From: DATMER01 sp963844885
Lineage (GTDB): Bacteria; Acidobacteriota; Thermoanaerobaculia; Multivoradales; UBA5704
Assembly (NCBI GenBank): GCA_963844885.1
Contig: CAWJQA010000006.1
Span: 124,001-188,000, forward strand
Length of the DNA: 64,000 bases
Reading direction: 5' to 3'
In this document: positions 46,684 through 54,725 of the stretch, piece after piece
How the letters are laid out: every line of letters starts with the position of its first letter
Position numbering within the stretch: position 1 is the stretch's first letter
Program-made: the position numbers and the translations under genes
Notes under the pieces: model-generated
Database searches by the model: none
Seen by the model: only the letters and a program-made list of their open reading frames with translations
What the model was told of the DNA's origin: nothing

Positions 46684-46933
46684 TGTACAGTGACGCCTTG
46701 TTCGTGTACAGAACGGTCCCAATTCGTGCGGTGGCGACTCGCGAATGTATAGTGGCACCTCGTGAGTGTACAGAAATCTCTTCCGGATGTATAGTGGCGC
46801 CTCGTTAGTGTACAGAACTGACTCATTTTTGTACAGACATGACTCATTCATGTACAAACGCGGCTCGCGCACACGCGTCGCGGCTCATCTTTGTACAGGG
46901 GCGGCTTTCCCCTGTACAAACGCGATTCCGGAG
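46684..46933. repeat. 21-bp tandem array with phased TGTACA/TGTATA hexamers
   Basis: Hexamers lie at 46684, 46705, 46746, 46767, 46788, 46809, 46830, 46851, 46892 and 46913. The step is 21 bp, or 41 bp where one unit is degenerate (near 46726 and 46872). Many units continue as TGTACAGNNNTGRCTCNT. Units also pair into a 42-bp higher-order repeat (TGTAYAGTGRCRCCTYGT at 46684, 46746, 46788). The array fills the gap between vapBC (minus) and the sulfotransferase gene (plus). A 21-bp step places every hexamer on the same face of the helix. Confidence 0.9.
46890..46920. promoter_or_regulatory. Perfect inverted repeat at the right end of the array
   Basis: Arms TTTGTACAGGGG (46890-46901) and CCCCTGTACAAA (46909-46920) flank a 7-nt spacer. 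It is a typical operator-like palindrome containing the last two hexamers, 50 bp before the sulfotransferase ATG. Confidence 0.55.
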
Positions 46934-46969
46934 CACCGAACGGGATATCTTCCGATATCCTCCGCGATC

Positions 46970-47722
46970 ATGGAGCGCTTCCTCGTCCTTGCCGGCCGCC
47001 GGTCGGGAACAACCCTCCTCGTCGAGTCCCTCGACAGCCATCCGGACATCGAGTGCAGGAAGGACGTCTTCAGCATCCGGAGGCGCTGGCGCTACTTCCA
47101 GGTCGACTTCAAGGGCGGCCTCTTCTACCCGTACCGGACCGCGTCCCTGCGGCGCCGCATCGACTACATCCTCCGGCGGCGGCGGCTGATCGGGTCGTTC
47201 CTGGCCGAGGTCTTCTCCCCGACCGGCAGCGTCGAGGCGAAAGGGATCCGCCTGTCGTACGAGCAGGCCCGCAAATACCCCGATGTCCTCCCCTGGGTCC
47301 TGGACAACGGCATCCGGGTCGTCCATCTGATCCGTGAGAACGGCCTGAAAGCGATCGTCTCCCACTTCACCGCCAAGAAGCGGGGCCTCGCCCATGCCAC
47401 CTCAAAGGTCGCCAAGGTGACCCTGCATCTGCCTCCCCGGGAGCTGATGGCGTCTCTGGCCAGGCGGGAACGGGAGGTCGAGCGCTACCGCGCGCTGTTC
47501 CGGGAGCAGCCCTACTGCGAGATCTCCTACGAGTCCTTCCTGGCACGGAAAGACGAGGAGGCCCGGCGCCTCCTCGACTTCCTCGGGATCGACCGTTACT
47601 CGCCCCTGACGAGCCGGCTGGTCAAGCAGAACCCCGACTCGCTACGGGAGATCCTGGAAAACTACGACGAGATCGCCCGGGCTCTCCGCGGTACGTCTTT
47701 CGCCGCCTACCTCGAGACGTAG
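46970..47722 (+). CDS. Sulfotransferase-family protein
   Basis: The 250-aa protein begins MERFLVLAGRRSGTTLLVES. The RRSGTTLL element matches the 5'-phosphosulfate-binding loop of PAPS-dependent sulfotransferases. IRVVHLIRENGLKAIVSHF near residue 120 matches the 3'-phosphate-binding strand (R..D/N). It is cytoplasmic or peripheral; the acceptor could be a glycan or lipid. I chose the ATG at 46970. The frame is open back to 46766, but that part is translated 21-bp repeat. It stands alone between the repeat array and a convergent secreted-protein gene. Confidence 0.8.
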   Translation: MERFLVLAGRRSGTTLLVESLDSHPDIECRKDVFSIRRRWRYFQVDFKGGLFYPYRTASLRRRIDYILRRRRLIGSFLAEVFSPTGSVEAKGIRLSYEQARKYPDVLPWVLDNGIRVVHLIRENGLKAIVSHFTAKKRGLAHATSKVAKVTLHLPPRELMASLARREREVERYRALFREQPYCEISYESFLARKDEEARRLLDFLGIDRYSPLTSRLVKQNPDSLREILENYDEIARALRGTSFAAYLET

Positions 47723-47737
47723 AGCCGCGGAAGGCTC

Positions 47738-48994
47738 TCAGTCGACCAGGAGCCGGCGAGCGGCGATGGCGCGTCCCCGGGCGATCCGGCTCTCCCAGGT
47801 GGCGAGCACGTCGCCGGCCGCGTTGGCCGCGACGGACAGCCGGTACTGCGGGTACAGGCGATCCTGGCTGACCCGGATCTCAGCTCCCGTGGGCCGGCCC
47901 TGGGCGTCGAGCGTCACCGCGTCGGCGCCGGTCGGCCAGGTTTGGACCCAGTCCATCCAGACCGCGACGATGCCGCCCGACGGCAGCAGTGCCAGGGCGG
48001 GAGCCACCTGGACGTCGCCGGTACCGTGGCCGATCTGGACCTCGCTCCCGATCCGGCCGCCGGTCCGGCTGATGAGCTGGCCGTAGATACCGTGGGTGGT
48101 GTTGTCCACGAAGCCCTGCCAGACCACGAGGAAGTCGCCGCTCTGGGTGGCGACGACGGCCGGGCGCCGCTGCCGGCCGGCGGCCGTGGCGTTGACGGTG
48201 AAGTCGCCGCCGAGAGCCTTGCCGTCCAGGTCGAACAGGCGGGCGGACACACCGGGACCGTCGGCGTCCGTGGATTCCCAGACCGCCAGGCAGTCGCCGG
48301 CCGCGTTCGCGGCCAGCGCGGTGTTCCAGACCTCCGGAGCCCGGCCGGAGTCGACGCGCAGCTCGTCACCGGCGGGCTTGCCGCGGCGGGTCAGGAGCCG
48401 GCCTTGGACGGAGTCTGAATTCATGCCGTCCTTCGAGCTTTCCCAGACGACCATGACTCCGCCCGGCTTGAGAGCGGCCTTGGGGCGGCGCTGAAAGCCC
48501 TCGGTGTTGGCGTTGATCAGGAAGCGCTCGCCGAGAGCGGCGCCGGAAGCGTCGAACCGCTGGCCCATCACGTCCTGGTCCAGGAGCTTCCGATCCTCGT
48601 AGAAGTGGTCGATCTTGAGGTAGTCCTTCTCCTCCGTCCAGAAAACGAGCATCTCGCCGTTGGGCAGCGGCACCACCGCGGGATCCTTGCGCACCAGGAC
48701 TTCGCCGCGGGCCGGAATGCCGGGCAGGTTCTTGTTGGCGACCAGGGTGATTTCGCCGGTGAGGGCGCCCTTGCCGTCGTAGAAGCGGCCGAGGATGCCG
48801 TGGATGTCGTTCTCCCAGACGACCATGGCCTTGCCGGAGGCGCTGAACGCGGCAATCGGCTGGAGCTGCCGGCTGTCCTTGTTCTGGTTGACCTGGAACT
48901 CCTCCCCCACCAGCTCGGGCTGAGCCCACACCGGAACCGAGCACGCCACCAGGAGAGCGGTCGCCAGGAGACACTGGAAAGGTTTGGACTTCAT
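47738..48994 (-). CDS. Secreted propeller-like repeat protein
   Basis: The 418-aa protein has a signal peptide (MKSKPFQCLLATALLVACSV with PVWAQ). The body has about six repeats of 50-60 residues with the pattern MVVWEND-GILGRFYDGKG, LAVWESTDADG-GVSARLFDLDGKALGGDF and LVVWQGFVDNTTHGIYGQL. These are the same class as the C-terminal half of the 18810-20216 product, and the fold is likely a beta-propeller. Function unknown. GGAGGAG lies 8 nt before the ATG. The frame stays open upstream, but that DNA belongs to the EamA gene's antisense frame. Confidence 0.8.
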   Translation of the reverse strand: MKSKPFQCLLATALLVACSVPVWAQPELVGEEFQVNQNKDSRQLQPIAAFSASGKAMVVWENDIHGILGRFYDGKGALTGEITLVANKNLPGIPARGEVLVRKDPAVVPLPNGEMLVFWTEEKDYLKIDHFYEDRKLLDQDVMGQRFDASGAALGERFLINANTEGFQRRPKAALKPGGVMVVWESSKDGMNSDSVQGRLLTRRGKPAGDELRVDSGRAPEVWNTALAANAAGDCLAVWESTDADGPGVSARLFDLDGKALGGDFTVNATAAGRQRRPAVVATQSGDFLVVWQGFVDNTTHGIYGQLISRTGGRIGSEVQIGHGTGDVQVAPALALLPSGGIVAVWMDWVQTWPTGADAVTLDAQGRPTGAEIRVSQDRLYPQYRLSVAANAAGDVLATWESRIARGRAIAARRLLVD

Positions 48995-49074
48995 GTGCAA
49001 AGCTCCTCCGGTGAGTTGTGAATCTTGCCTCAACTCTCCAAGCCTAGGTCTGTTCCGGGAGAGTGTCAACCGGA

Positions 49075-49974
49075 TCACAGGAACAGCAGCGCCACGCCGG
49101 TGACCGCGACGAGGGCACCGACCAGGCCACCGAATCCGACCTTCTCCCGCCGCAGCACGATCACGAGCGGGATGATCAGCACCGGGGTGAGGGCCATGAT
49201 GCTCGCGGCGACGCCGGCCGCGGTCTCCCGGACAGCGACGAGCGACAGGGAGACGGCGAGGAAGGGGCCGAAGAACGCGCCCAGCGCCGCGAAGCCGAGC
49301 GCCTTGCGGTCCCGGATACCGCTGCGGACGTTCGGCCACCAGTTGAGGACGAAGAACAGCAGCGCGTAGCCGGCGAACCCGGCGATCACCCGCACCTGGG
49401 TGGCGGCGAAGACGTTGTAGCCGGCCATCCCGATCTTGCTCAGGATGAGGCCGACCGCCTGACCGAGGGCGCCGCCGAAGCCCAGGGCTACGCCGGCCGG
49501 CGTGATGTGCCGCCGCGGCAGGGCGCCCGTGTGGTTGCCGCGTTCGAGGATGGCCCAGCCGACCCCGGCCACGGTGAGCGTCATGCCGAGCAGGTCGCGC
49601 GGGGTGAGGGTCTCGCCGAGCGCCAGCCACCCGATGAGCGCCGTGATCGGCGGCACCAGGGCCATCATCAGGCTCGACAGCCGCGGTCCGAGGACGAGGT
49701 AGGCCCGGTAGAGGCACAGGTCGCCGAACGTGAACCCCACCAGCCCGGAGACGGTGAGCCAGGCCCAGTTGTGCGGCGTGGCGTCGACCGGGAACGCCTG
49801 GCCGCGGAAGATCAACCCGGCCACGGAAAGAAAGGCGAAGCCGAACGCCAGCCGCACCAGGTTGACGGTGAGCGAGCCGATCCGCCGGGCCGCGCCTTCG
49901 ATCGACAGGGCCGTGCAGGCCCACAGGCCGGCGGCGCCCAGGGCCGCGAGCTGGCCGGTGTAGGGGGATGCCAT
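49075..49974 (-). CDS. EamA-family (DMT) transporter
   Basis: The 299-aa integral membrane protein has ten hydrophobic helices in two five-helix EamA repeats (residues 8-140 and 155-295). It shows typical LMMALVPPITALIGWLALGE and IMALTPVLIIPLVIVLRREK segments. The family exports amino acids, nucleosides or other metabolites; the substrate cannot be read. The hydrolase gene ends 13 bp upstream on the same strand, so the two are probably co-transcribed. Confidence 0.87.
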   Translation of the reverse strand: MASPYTGQLAALGAAGLWACTALSIEGAARRIGSLTVNLVRLAFGFAFLSVAGLIFRGQAFPVDATPHNWAWLTVSGLVGFTFGDLCLYRAYLVLGPRLSSLMMALVPPITALIGWLALGETLTPRDLLGMTLTVAGVGWAILERGNHTGALPRRHITPAGVALGFGGALGQAVGLILSKIGMAGYNVFAATQVRVIAGFAGYALLFFVLNWWPNVRSGIRDRKALGFAALGAFFGPFLAVSLSLVAVRETAAGVAASIMALTPVLIIPLVIVLRREKVGFGGLVGALVAVTGVALLFL

Positions 49975-49987
49975 GACCGTGGGAGCT

Positions 49988-50614
49988 CTACGCCCGTAGG
50001 GAGCCCATGAATCCCGCGACCGCCTCCACGGCCGCCGCCAGGTGGCCCGCCTCGGTGTGCCCCGACGACACCCGCGGCTTGAAGGAATGGTCGCCGTCCT
50101 CCAGCCACACCAGCCGGATGGCCGGGGACAGGGTGTAGCCCTCGACCTCCTCGCGGGAGCCGAGCGCGTCGCGCGTCCCCTGAACGATCAGGGTCGGTGT
50201 CCGCAGCGCTTCCAGGTGCCGGACCCGAAGGGTGGCGGGCCTGCCCGGCGGGTGGAAAGGATAGCCGAGGCAGACCAGGCCGCGCACGCCGGCCTCGTCG
50301 GCCATCATGCTGGCCATGCGCCCGCCCATGGACTTGCCGCCGACGGCGACGCGGTCCGCTCCTCCCAGCGCCTCCACGGCGTCGCGCCAGGCCTGGAGCA
50401 GGACCGGTTCCCGGTCTGGTGGCCGGGTGCCAAGCCCCTCCCGGCGACGCCGCATGTAGGGGAGCTCGAAGCGAGCCACCCGGATGCCCCGCCCGGCGAG
50501 CCCCCGGGCCATGGCGTTCATGAAGGGGGAGTCCATGGGCGCTCCGGCGCCATGGGCGAGAACCAGCGTCAAGCCTCCTTCAGGACCGTCGAACAGGAAA
50601 TCGGACGTGCTCAT
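49988..50614 (-). CDS. Alpha/beta hydrolase (TEX30/KANL3-like)
   Basis: The 208-aa cytoplasmic hydrolase has the oxyanion-side motif LVLAHGAGAPMDSPFM, nucleophile Ser in VGGKSMGGRMASM (near residue 95), acid in VQGTRDALGS and His in WLEDGDHSFKP. The subfamily is often annotated as dienelactone-hydrolase-like; the substrate is unknown. TATAAT lies 6 nt before the ATG at 50614 with no Shine-Dalgarno, suggesting a leaderless transcript. It lies upstream of the EamA gene. Confidence 0.87.
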   Translation of the reverse strand: MSTSDFLFDGPEGGLTLVLAHGAGAPMDSPFMNAMARGLAGRGIRVARFELPYMRRRREGLGTRPPDREPVLLQAWRDAVEALGGADRVAVGGKSMGGRMASMMADEAGVRGLVCLGYPFHPPGRPATLRVRHLEALRTPTLIVQGTRDALGSREEVEGYTLSPAIRLVWLEDGDHSFKPRVSSGHTEAGHLAAAVEAVAGFMGSLRA

Positions 50615-50674
50615 CTCTCTATTATAGCCTCCCAGATTGACAGGCCTCGCCCTCTCCCGCTAGCCTCATCGCAA

Positions 50675-52252
50675 GTGATCCCGACCCCCGAGCAGCTCGA
50701 CGCGATCTCCCGGATGACGAGCGGCAGCCTGCAGGAGGTGCCGGTCGCCCCCCTGCTGCTCGCGCAGGCCGTCCACAAGACCACCTGCGTGCTGGAGATC
50801 CGCCGCCGGCAGGTGTGGAAGAAGATCGTCTTCGAGGCCGGCGTGCCGGTGGACTGCCGGTCCAACCTGGCGCACGAGACCCTCGGCCGCTACATGATCA
50901 ACGAGGGCAAGCTCGGCAACGAGGACTTCACCGCGTGCCTGAGCCACGCGGCGGCCCGAGGGGTGCCGCTGGGCGAAGAGCTGCTGGAGCGCGGCCTCGT
51001 CACGCCCGAGGATCTGTTCAAGATCCTCCAGTCCAACCTGGCCAGGAAGCTGCTCGACCTCTTCACCTGGCGGGAGGGTGAGTTCCATGCCGTCGACGAC
51101 GACCTGCACGCGGCGGACTCCTCGCTCAAGCTGCGCGTGCCGCAGCTCATCCTGACCGGCGTCACCAAGCTGGCGCCGCAGGAGGAGATCGACATGGCGG
51201 TGGGTCCGCTGGTCGGCCAGAAGCTCTGCCTCCACCCGGCCCCACCGGTGCCGCTCGAAGAGATGCGCTTCTCCGCCAAGCAGAGCGCCCTGGTCGAAGC
51301 GCTGCGGCCGGGCCGGCGCATGGGCGAGCTGGCGGAGGCGACGGGCTTCTCGGTGGACGAGATCACACGGCTCCTGTACGCCCTGCTCATCCTGGGCGTC
51401 TGCGTTCCGGAGAGCCTCCTGCCGAAGGGCGCCTCGCCGCAGGCGACGCGGCCGGTGCCGCCGACGCCGACCCCGGCGTCAACCCAGGCGATACCCGTCC
51501 CGCCGGCGGCGCCGCCGCCGCCTGTGCCGGTGGCGTCCGCGCCGGCGGAGGAGATCGAGCGCCGCCGCGGCCAGGTCATGCAGGCCTTCCTGGTCCACCG
51601 CCGGCAGGACGCCTTCGACCTCCTGGGCCTCCCCGAGGACGCGACGCTGACCCAGGTCCACGAAAAGTACCTTGAATTCGCCCAGAGATTCGCTCCGTGG
51701 ACATTTCAGGGTTCGGACCTGGAGGAGAAGGCGCAGAACCTGTTCCTGGCCGGCGCCCAGGCCTACGGCGAGCTCACCGATTCGGAGCGGCGCAACACGC
51801 TGCTCTTCCGGCGCAAGACCCTGCGCGAGGAGCGGGCCCGCAAGGCGCCCAGCATGCACCAGATCAAGACCGATCTCCTCGACTCCGAGGCGCAGTACAA
51901 GAAGGGACAGGCGGCCATGGAGGCGGGCAAGTACCGCGACGCGATCATGCTCCTGGAGTTCGCGGCGGACTGCGACCCTCAGAACGGCCTCTACGCCTCG
52001 GAGCTCGCCTGGTGCCGTTTCCTCAACAGCAGCGCCGCCGCGCCCCAGGCCATCCGGGAGCTGCAGGAGGCCCTGCGCCGCGACCCCAACTGCGGCATCG
52101 CCGCCTTCTACGCCGGAGAGATCGAGCGGCAGGTGGGCAACTACGACGACGCCGAAGCCCACCTGCGCCGCGCCATCAAGCTCATGAGCCCCGACCGCCG
52201 GCCGATCGACGCCCTGAAGCAGCTTTCGACCGACCGGACGAAACGGCGGTAG
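50675..52252 (+). CDS. DUF4388 protein with J-like and TPR domains
   Basis: The 525-aa cytoplasmic protein has an N-terminal DUF4388 (PATAN-like) region (GSLQEVPVAPLLLAQAVHKT to LDLFTWREGEFHA, residues 12-140) of the kind found in gliding and GTPase-linked regulators. A linker rich in Pro follows (APPVPLE..., PVPPTPTPAS, PPAAPPPPVP). A J-domain-like segment (RQDAFDLLGLPEDATLTQVH) has RFAPW where HPD would be, so DnaK stimulation is unlikely. The C-terminus is TPR-like (AMEAGKYRDAIMLLEFAADC). The GTG at 50675 fits the domain start; the frame opens earlier at 50042, but over an antisense region. Confidence 0.8.
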   Translation: MIPTPEQLDAISRMTSGSLQEVPVAPLLLAQAVHKTTCVLEIRRRQVWKKIVFEAGVPVDCRSNLAHETLGRYMINEGKLGNEDFTACLSHAAARGVPLGEELLERGLVTPEDLFKILQSNLARKLLDLFTWREGEFHAVDDDLHAADSSLKLRVPQLILTGVTKLAPQEEIDMAVGPLVGQKLCLHPAPPVPLEEMRFSAKQSALVEALRPGRRMGELAEATGFSVDEITRLLYALLILGVCVPESLLPKGASPQATRPVPPTPTPASTQAIPVPPAAPPPPVPVASAPAEEIERRRGQVMQAFLVHRRQDAFDLLGLPEDATLTQVHEKYLEFAQRFAPWTFQGSDLEEKAQNLFLAGAQAYGELTDSERRNTLLFRRKTLREERARKAPSMHQIKTDLLDSEAQYKKGQAAMEAGKYRDAIMLLEFAADCDPQNGLYASELAWCRFLNSSAAAPQAIRELQEALRRDPNCGIAAFYAGEIERQVGNYDDAEAHLRRAIKLMSPDRRPIDALKQLSTDRTKRR

Positions 52253-52259
52253 AAAGAAA

Positions 52260-52361
52260 AAGGACAAAAGGACCCAAAGGACATAAAGGACTCAAAGGAC
52301 ACCAAGATCCTCGTCCTTTGTCGTTTGAGTCCTTTATGTCCCTTATGTCCTTTATGTCCTT
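52260..52361. repeat. Inverted 9-bp repeat array (AAGGAC type), locus 2
   Basis: AAGGAC occurs at 52260, 52268, 52277, 52286 and 52295 (steps 8, 9, 9, 9). The complement GTCCTT occurs at 52313, 52329, 52347 and 52356, with GTCCCTT at 52338. The arms can fold together. It sits exactly between two convergent genes, so it could serve as a bidirectional terminator. Same family as 36723-36800. Confidence 0.85.
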
Positions 52362-52362
52362 C

Positions 52363-53379
52363 CTACAGGAACCCTTCGATGATGGTCCCGCGCCCGGTCG
52401 CCACCGCGCGGTCCCTTGCGAGCTGGCCCACGGCCAGGTCCAGGACCCCGAGCCCGAACGGGCTCACGATCGTGATCTGGTCCTCGCTCTTCTTGGCCGG
52501 CGCCTCCCCGGTGACCAGGTCGGCGATCGTGCAGCGGATAAAGTCACGGTTGCCGGTCTGCTGCTCCGCCAGGTGGATCGAGGTCGAGGCGCGGCTGACG
52601 TGATCGGCGTCGTCCACCACGTTGTCGGCGGCCAGGATCACGTCCGCGGTGAGGTCCCGCAGCGAGGTGTGGAGGATCGTCGCGCCGGGCAGGCAGTCCG
52701 CGAGATCGGAGACGTGCGGCTTGACCGCCGTCGTGGCGAAGGCGATCAGCGGGCAGGTGCGGAACAGCTCGCGCGGGTCGTCCACCACGCCGACCGCCAC
52801 ACCATCGCCGACACCGCCGAGCATCTCGCGCAGGCGTCCGGCGAACGACTCGGCGCGCTCGCGGTCGAGGTCGAAAAGCGCGACGCGGCCGAGGCTGGGG
52901 ATCGCCTTCGCCAGGAAGCGGACGGTCTCGAAGTTGATGACGCCGGTGCCGATCAGGCCGGCGGCGGCGGTCTCCTTCCCCTTGCGCAGGAGCTGCGCCG
53001 CGAGGGCGGCGCTGGCCGCGGTGCGGCGGGCGCTGATCAGCGAGCTTTCGAGGATCGCCTCGGGCAGGCCGGTCGTGGCGCTGTTGAGGATCAGCACCGC
53101 CGAGGCACGGGCGAAGCCCTTCTTCACGTTGCCCGGGAAGGAGGCGATCCACTTCATGCCGGCCACGCCGAAGCCGTCGCCCAGGTAGGCGGGCAGGGCG
53201 ATGATGCGGTTGAGGTCGTCGTCGGGGAAGCGCAGGAACGTCGAGTGCGGCAGCGAGCTCTGGCCGCGGCGGTGAGCCACGTAGGCCCGGCCCACCGCGT
53301 CCATGATTTCGGCCTCGCGGCCGGCGAGGAGCTCCTCCACCTCGCTGCCGCGGAGGATCAGCACGTCGTTGGAATGCAT
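52363..53379 (-). CDS. sbnB: N-((2S)-2-amino-2-carboxyethyl)-L-glutamate dehydrogenase, SbnB-like
   Basis: The 338-aa protein is of the ornithine cyclodeaminase/mu-crystallin fold. SbnB oxidises the SbnA product (ACEGA) with NAD+ to give L-2,3-diaminopropionate and 2-oxoglutarate. The SbnB-type features are SSLPHSTFLRFPDDDLNRII, GVAGMKWIASFPGN near residue 75, and the Rossmann motif GLIGTGVINFETVRF near 140. It is intact. It lies 40 bp downstream of sbnA on the same strand. No siderophore synthetase or NRPS gene is visible in the window, so the use of the diamino acid is unknown. Confidence 0.87.
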   Translation of the reverse strand: MHSNDVLILRGSEVEELLAGREAEIMDAVGRAYVAHRRGQSSLPHSTFLRFPDDDLNRIIALPAYLGDGFGVAGMKWIASFPGNVKKGFARASAVLILNSATTGLPEAILESSLISARRTAASAALAAQLLRKGKETAAAGLIGTGVINFETVRFLAKAIPSLGRVALFDLDRERAESFAGRLREMLGGVGDGVAVGVVDDPRELFRTCPLIAFATTAVKPHVSDLADCLPGATILHTSLRDLTADVILAADNVVDDADHVSRASTSIHLAEQQTGNRDFIRCTIADLVTGEAPAKKSEDQITIVSPFGLGVLDLAVGQLARDRAVATGRGTIIEGFL

Positions 53380-53419
53380 CGGGGTCCCCCCTGTCGTCAG
53401 GGAAAGAGGGCCGGGAAAG

Positions 53420-54454
53420 CTATCCGATATCGGGTATGTCAGCGATATCGCCGAGATGCTCCCGGACCCAGTCGTCGGAGTACACGGTGTCGAGATACCG
53501 CTCTCCGCGGTCGGGCAGGATCACGACCGCGTTCGAGCCGGCCGGGATCTTATCCCTGAAGTGGCTCACGGCGGCGATCAGACCGCCCGACGAGGCGCCC
53601 GAAAGGATGCCCTCCCGCCGCACCAGCCGCCGGCATCCGGCCACGCACTCCAGGTCCGAGACCAGGATGAAGCCGGCGATGAGGCTCGGGTCGCAGAGCG
53701 GGGGGCGGAGGCCGGCGCCCATGCCGGGGAACATCCGCTTGGACTTCTGGTCCGAGAAGATCAGGCTCCCCTTCGCGTCCACCGCCACCACGCGGGTGGC
53801 CATGCCGTGGTCGCGGACGTACTCACCGCAGCCGCGCACCGTGCCGCAGGTGCTGGTCGCGCAGAAGACCACGTCGACCTTGCCGTCCAGTGCCGTGGCC
53901 ACCTCGTGCATGGTGGTGCGGTAGTGGGCGCCGGAGTTGCGGGCGTTCGCATACTGGTTGGGCCAGAACGACCCCGGGATCTCCGCCACGAGCGCGCGGA
54001 CCCGGTTGAGGCGCGCCGGCAGGAACTCGCCCGTAGCGGGATCGGGCTCGGCCACGTAGTCGATCCGGGCGCCGTACGCCTCCAGGATGCTGATGTTCTG
54101 CTTCGACGCCTTGGCGTCGACCACGCAGATGAGGTGCAGATCGTGAAAGGCGCAGGCCTGGGCGAGGCCGATCCCCATGTTGCCCGAGCTCGACTCGATG
54201 ATCACCGAGCCCGGCCCCACCTCGCCGCTGCGCATCGCCTGCTCGAGGATCTCGATCGCCGGACGGTCCTTGATGCTGCCACCCGGATTGAGCGCCTCCA
54301 GCTTGCCGTAGAGCCGGAACGGGAGATCCGGATAGACCCGCCCGAGCCGCACCAGGGGTGTGTTGCCGACGGCCGAGAGCACTCCCTGCCGGAGGTGCCG
54401 CTCGCCCGATTCGTCCTCGATATCCGACTGCCCGAGAAGAGGGTTGGTGCTCAT
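53420..54454 (-). CDS. sbnA: 2,3-diaminopropionate biosynthesis protein SbnA-like (PLP-dependent)
   Basis: The 344-aa PLP enzyme is of the cysteine-synthase fold. SbnA condenses O-phospho-L-serine with L-glutamate to give ACEGA. The PLP Lys is in NPGGSIKDRPA (K62), the phosphate-interacting loop is ESSSGNMGIG (87-96), and the C-terminus includes LSGASSGGLIAAV. The pairing with an SbnB-like gene distinguishes it from ordinary cysteine synthase. I chose the ATG at 54454 because GGAGGACACC precedes it; the frame opens 20 codons earlier without a ribosome-binding site. Confidence 0.87.
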   Translation of the reverse strand: MSTNPLLGQSDIEDESGERHLRQGVLSAVGNTPLVRLGRVYPDLPFRLYGKLEALNPGGSIKDRPAIEILEQAMRSGEVGPGSVIIESSSGNMGIGLAQACAFHDLHLICVVDAKASKQNISILEAYGARIDYVAEPDPATGEFLPARLNRVRALVAEIPGSFWPNQYANARNSGAHYRTTMHEVATALDGKVDVVFCATSTCGTVRGCGEYVRDHGMATRVVAVDAKGSLIFSDQKSKRMFPGMGAGLRPPLCDPSLIAGFILVSDLECVAGCRRLVRREGILSGASSGGLIAAVSHFRDKIPAGSNAVVILPDRGERYLDTVYSDDWVREHLGDIADIPDIG

Positions 54455-54725
54455 GGTGTCCTCCGACTCCAGTAAGAAATGCCTGAAAGGGCCCCCGGGA
54501 CTCGCAGGGGTCATCCCCTCATAAGAGGTATCGCAAACCGCTCCAACCGTGACAAGGGGGCCACCGGGAAGGACGGGGATTGCGCGCGCGGGCCGAATGG
54601 TAGAGCAATCCCGGAGCCTGTGCTAGCATCCGCGGGCCGTTGACTGCCCCAAGACCCTGTCCGATTTGCTTTTGTACCGGATTCCGGGTCTTTCGGCCCG
54701 GCATTTCATGACACAGGAGGAGACG

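Noticed and set aside
46684..46933. Possible CRISPR array or iteron-type origin
   Set aside because: The 21-bp units have no spacers of CRISPR length, and no rep/dnaA gene or AT-rich unwinding region is present. Kept as a repeat array of unknown role.
46766..46969. N-terminal extension of the sulfotransferase (MYRNLFRMYSG...)
   Set aside because: It is translated 21-bp repeat. The PAPS-loop protein starts naturally at the ATG at 46970.
49000..49924. Upstream extension of the secreted propeller-like protein
   Set aside because: It is an alternate frame of the EamA gene. The signal peptide and Shine-Dalgarno fix the start at 48994.
50042..50674. N-terminal extension of the DUF4388 protein
   Set aside because: The region is antisense to the alpha/beta hydrolase gene and has no domain; the GTG at 50675 fits the family start.
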